The position numbers and the translations under genes were made by a program. Source: CAYLSO01 sp964386525 (lineage in GTDB: Bacteria; Eisenbacteria; RBG-16-71-46; DASYSL01). Taken from it: a DNA stretch of 9,289 nt. The notes under the pieces are model-generated. The model had not been told where the DNA came from. It saw only the letters and a program-made list of their open reading frames with translations, and did not search any database. The stretch covers positions 1 to 9,289 of the forward strand of contig CAYLSO010000137.1 in the NCBI GenBank assembly GCA_964386525.1, written 5' to 3'. Below are positions 6,869-9,289 of this stretch, one piece after another (the first letter of the stretch is position 1; every line of letters begins with the position of its first letter).

Positions 6869-7477
6869 ATGCGCTGGAAGAGCGAACCGCGAGTCTGGTC
6901 CGGATGGACCGCGGCCCGCGGTCGCGGGGGGTGGCTCCTCGCCGTGGCCTGGCTGGCGGCGGCGGGGTGCGAGCGCCAGGCGCCGTACCCGCCGGCGTCC
7001 CCCGAGGTGCCGGATCAGGTCGTGCGCCAGTTCACGCTCACCGAGACGGTGAACGGCCAGCTGCGCTGGAAGCTCACGGCGGGCGGCGCCTCCACCTACC
7101 GGAGCCTGGGCGTGATCCGGGCCACCGGCGTGGCCATCGACTTCTACGGCGAGGACGGCAGCCCCTACTCGCACCTGACGGCGCGCGAAGGGGAGATCCG
7201 CACCGCGACCAACGACATGGCGGCGCGCGGCGACGTGGTGGTGACCACCCAGGGCGGCACGCGCGTCGAGACGCAGTCGCTGCGCTTCCTGAACCGGGCG
7301 CAGCGCATCGTCTCGGACGAGCGCGTCACCGTGCGCCCCGGCGGGGACGTGCTCTCGGGCGTCGGCTTCGAGAGCGACCCGAGCTTGGAGCGCTGGGAGT
7401 TCCGCCACCAGGTGCGGGCGCAGGTGACGTCGCCGTCGGGCCGGCTGCAGGTGCGCGAGCGCGGGAAGACGCCGTGA
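6869..7477 (+). CDS. lptC: LptC, LPS transport periplasmic protein (probable lipoprotein)
   Basis: LptC receives LPS from the inner-membrane LptB2FG transporter and passes it to the periplasmic bridge. The protein has 202 residues (E. coli 191). A basic N-terminal region is followed by a hydrophobic stretch (residues 22-32) and AAAGC with C34, a likely lipobox, although the usual Leu at -3 is Ala. E. coli LptC keeps an uncleaved membrane anchor, but lipoprotein forms are annotated in other lineages. The rest is a beta-rich LptC/OstA-type domain: NGQLRWKLTA, SHLTAREGEI, ARGDVVVTTQGGTRVETQSL, VLSGVGFESDPSLERWEF. AGGAG (6858-6862) lies 6 nt before the ATG. The open frame extends far upstream into kdsD, but that part is an out-of-frame shadow. 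The stop overlaps the lptB GTG (7474-7477). lptA, normally between lptC and lptB, is missing. Confidence 0.88.
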   Translation: MRWKSEPRVWSGWTAARGRGGWLLAVAWLAAAGCERQAPYPPASPEVPDQVVRQFTLTETVNGQLRWKLTAGGASTYRSLGVIRATGVAIDFYGEDGSPYSHLTAREGEIRTATNDMAARGDVVVTTQGGTRVETQSLRFLNRAQRIVSDERVTVRPGGDVLSGVGFESDPSLERWEFRHQVRAQVTSPSGRLQVRERGKTP

Positions 7478-8301
7478 GGGGCGAGGCCCCGGAGGGCCCC
7501 GCGGCGCTCGGCGGGCCGGTGGTGGCGAGCTGGGCCGGCCAGCCGGCGGCGCAGCCGGGCGCCGCGGCCGGGGCCGCGGGCGCGGGCATCGTCGCCCTCG
7601 GGCTGGGTAAGTCCTACGGCAAGCACCGCGTCGTGGACGGCGTCTGCCTGCGCGTCGGGCGGGGCGAGGTGGTCGGCCTGCTGGGGCCGAACGGGGCCGG
7701 CAAGACGACCACCTTCTATCTGATCGTCGGCCTGCTGGGCGTGCAGGAGGGGCAGATCCTGCTCGACGGCGAGGACCTGACGCGCCTGCCGGTGCACCTG
7801 CGGGCGCGGCGCGGCATCGGCTACCTGGCGCAGGAGCCGAGCATCTTCCGCAAGCTCACGGTGCGCGAGAACGTGCTCGCCGTGCTGGAGACGATGCGCC
7901 TGGAGGCGGCGGAGCGGCGGCGGCGGCTCGACGCGTTGCTCGCCGATCTGAACCTGACCGGGCTCGCCGACCGCCCCGGCACCAAGCTGTCGGGCGGGGA
8001 GCGCCGGCGTGTGGAGATCGCCCGGGCCCTGGTGCGCGCGCCGTCGTTCCTGCTGCTCGACGAGCCGTTCGTGGGCATCGACCCGATCGCGGTGGCCGAG
8101 ATCCAGGGCATCGTGGCGGCGCTGCGCGAGCGGGGGCTGGGGATCCTGATCACCGACCACAGCGTGCGCGAGACGCTGAGCATCACCGACCGCGCCTATG
8201 TCATGTATCAGGGGCGCATCCTGGTGGAGGGCACGTCGGAGCAGTTGGCCACCGACCCCCAGGCGCGGCGCTTCTACCTGGGAGAGAAGTTCAGCCTGTG
8301 A
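7474..8301 (+). CDS. lptB: LPS export ABC transporter ATP-binding protein LptB
   Basis: LptB is the cytoplasmic ATPase of the LptB2FG complex that extracts LPS from the inner membrane. From the GTG at 7474 the protein has 275 residues. Motifs: Walker A GPNGAGKTT (residues 71-79, K77), Q-loop YLAQEPSIFRKLTV (Q120), ABC signature LSGGERRRVEIARAL (from 172), Walker B LLLLDEP with catalytic E197, and switch H229 (TDHSV). The E-to-H spacing of 32 equals that of E. coli LptB (E163, H195). The end FYLGEKFSL is diagnostic of LptB among ABC proteins. About 38 Ala/Gly/Pro-rich residues precede the usual beginning (IVALGLGKSYG). The GTG start overlaps the lptC stop in a GTGA, with GGGAAG (7463-7468) 5 nt upstream. 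In-frame GTGs at 7519 and 7522 would shorten the extension but lack a well-placed ribosome site. Transmembrane partners LptF and LptG are not in the window. Confidence 0.97.
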   Translation: MRGEAPEGPAALGGPVVASWAGQPAAQPGAAAGAAGAGIVALGLGKSYGKHRVVDGVCLRVGRGEVVGLLGPNGAGKTTTFYLIVGLLGVQEGQILLDGEDLTRLPVHLRARRGIGYLAQEPSIFRKLTVRENVLAVLETMRLEAAERRRRLDALLADLNLTGLADRPGTKLSGGERRRVEIARALVRAPSFLLLDEPFVGIDPIAVAEIQGIVAALRERGLGILITDHSVRETLSITDRAYVMYQGRILVEGTSEQLATDPQARRFYLGEKFSL

Positions 8302-8306
8302 GCCGC

Positions 8307-8343
8307 CCCGCGGCGCGCGTGCCGCGGGCCGGGGACGCCGGCC
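8307..8343 (+). repeat. Two adjacent hairpins between lptB and rpoN
   Basis: CCCGCGGC (8307-8314) and GCCGCGGG (8321-8328) form a perfect 8-bp stem with a 6-nt loop. GGCCGG (8327-8332) and CCGGCC (8338-8343) form a perfect 6-bp stem with a 5-nt loop, sharing two bases with the first. No T-run follows, so these are not intrinsic terminators. They lie between the lptB stop and the rpoN ribosome site and could affect mRNA processing or rpoN translation. Confidence 0.6.
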
Positions 8344-8374
8344 GGGAGAGCATCGGAGGACGAGGGGCGTCGCC

Positions 8375-9289
8375 ATGGAGATGAAGCAGAGCCTGTCCCA
8401 GCGCCTGACCACCTCGCTGATCATCACGCCGAGGCTGCAGCAGGCGTTGAAGCTCCTCCAGGTCCCCACGCTCGAGCTGCAGCAGATCCTCAAGCTGGAG
8501 TTGATGCAGAACCCCCTGCTCGAGGAGGTGGACGACGCCGTCGAGAGCGAGGACTCGGAGCAGGCCGAAGATGAGACGCCGCGCGAGGAGCCCGAGTCGG
8601 CGGCCGACGGCGACGAGGACATCGACTGGACGGAGTTCATGCAAGAGGGGCTGGACAAGACCTACGTGCCGGCCCAGGAGCAGCAGACCGAGTTCTACGA
8701 GAAGGTGCCGGTCACGCGCATGAGCCTGGCCGATCACCTGACCCAGCAGCTGCGCCTCATGGAGCTGCCGGCCGCCGACGTCGAGCTGGGCGAGTTCATC
8801 ATCGGCTCGATCGACGAGCGCGGCTACCTGGTCACGCCCCTGGCGGACATCGCCCAGGCCACCGGGCGCCCGCCGGAGGACGTCGAGCGCCTGCTGGGCG
8901 TCGTGCAGAGCCTGGAGCCCGCCGGCGTCGGGGCGCGCGACCTGCGCGAGTGCCTGCTGCTGCAGCTGGCGGCGCGTGGCGACGAGGACACGCTTGCCTG
9001 GCGCGTCGTCGACGAGCACTTCGACCGCCTGGTGAACAACAAGAAGGCGGAGATCGCCCGCGCCCTGCACGTCAGCCCCGAGGAGGTGCAGGAGGCCACC
9101 GACGCGCTGTCGCAGCTGTCGCCCAAGCCCGGGCTCGAGATCACCACCGACGAAGAGCGCTACGTGGTGCCCGACCTCATCGTCGAGCGCGTCGGCGAGG
9201 ACTACGTCGTGCTGCTCAACGACCGCAACGTGCCGCGCCTGCGCATCAACGCCGCCTACGAGTCGGTGCTGCGCAGCCCCAAGCGCGGC
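8375..9289 (+). CDS. rpoN: RNA polymerase sigma-54 factor, N-terminal part (3' end outside window)
   Basis: Sigma-54 directs RNA polymerase to -24/-12 promoters and needs an ATP-driven activator. The first 305 codons are present and run off the window without a stop. Region I (residues 1-50) is the Gln/Leu-rich activator-interacting domain, beginning MEMKQSLSQRLTTSLIITPR and ending LELMQNPLLEE. An acidic, variable region II follows (about 51-90, many Glu/Asp). Then comes the core-binding region with MSLADHLTQQLRLMEL, FIIGSIDERGYL, SLEPAGVGARDL and RECLLLQL, and the start of the linker to the DNA-binding part (ALSQLSPKPG, YVVPDLIVERV). The helix-turn-helix and RpoN box should lie downstream. 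GAGGGG (8362-8367) is 7 nt before the ATG at 8375; the Met at 8381 is poorly spaced. Position after lptB is a widely conserved arrangement in Gram-negative bacteria. Confidence 0.97.
   Translation, partial: MEMKQSLSQRLTTSLIITPRLQQALKLLQVPTLELQQILKLELMQNPLLEEVDDAVESEDSEQAEDETPREEPESAADGDEDIDWTEFMQEGLDKTYVPAQEQQTEFYEKVPVTRMSLADHLTQQLRLMELPAADVELGEFIIGSIDERGYLVTPLADIAQATGRPPEDVERLLGVVQSLEPAGVGARDLRECLLLQLAARGDEDTLAWRVVDEHFDRLVNNKKAEIARALHVSPEEVQEATDALSQLSPKPGLEITTDEERYVVPDLIVERVGEDYVVLLNDRNVPRLRINAAYESVLRSPKRG

Noticed and set aside
6835..7473. Continuation of the lptB frame upstream through lptC
   Set aside because: It is out of frame with LptC, whose domain is clear. The GTG at 7474 is the first start compatible with both genes.
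7165..8658. A 497-codon minus-strand open frame opposite lptC, lptB and rpoN
   Set aside because: It is the antisense of three recognised genes and their intergenic hairpins, with no domain signature. It is a composition artefact.

Overview
The window is a G+C-rich (roughly 70 %) chromosomal segment from a Gram-negative, LPS-making bacterium. All eleven genes are on the + strand and densely packed. They are housekeeping genes for RNA processing and translation, Kdo (3-deoxy-D-manno-octulosonate) synthesis, LPS transport, and sigma-54. No mobile element, CRISPR array, tRNA or rRNA is visible. The phylum cannot be fixed from sequence alone. Three traits fit an FCB-type or deltaproteobacterium-like lineage better than a gammaproteobacterium: an L21 N-terminus reading SIAGVQ where most bacteria have GGKQ, a metal-type KdsA, and an LptC that looks like a lipoprotein. 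This is an inference.

Layout. 1-657: 3' end of a ribonuclease E/G gene (rng), truncated by the window edge. 747-1587: a strong sigma-70-type promoter, a leader of about 100 nt, rplU (L21), rpmA (L27), and a strong intrinsic terminator. 1718-6707: kdsB-pyrG-kdsA-kdsC-kdsD, with every junction overlapping or 1 nt apart, so probably one translationally coupled operon. 6708-6868: an intergenic region with a good sigma-70-type promoter and an overlapping sigma-54-like -24/-12 element. 6869-9289: lptC-lptB (4-nt overlap), a structured 73-nt gap, and rpoN, which runs off the window.

How the genes work together. KdsD makes arabinose 5-phosphate, KdsA condenses it with PEP to Kdo-8-phosphate, KdsC removes the phosphate, and KdsB activates Kdo as CMP-Kdo using CTP that PyrG supplies. 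The set is therefore the complete route to CMP-Kdo plus its nucleotide donor. LptC and LptB are parts of the machine that extracts finished LPS from the inner membrane. The usual intervening gene lptA, for the periplasmic bridge, is absent here. The kds-lptC-lptB-rpoN order is a known arrangement in Gram-negative bacteria.

No clearly novel system was found. The points most worth a second look are the missing lptA, the sigma-54-like element in front of the operon that encodes sigma-54, the long low-complexity N-terminal extension of KdsC with its internal repeats, and the shorter extension of LptB.
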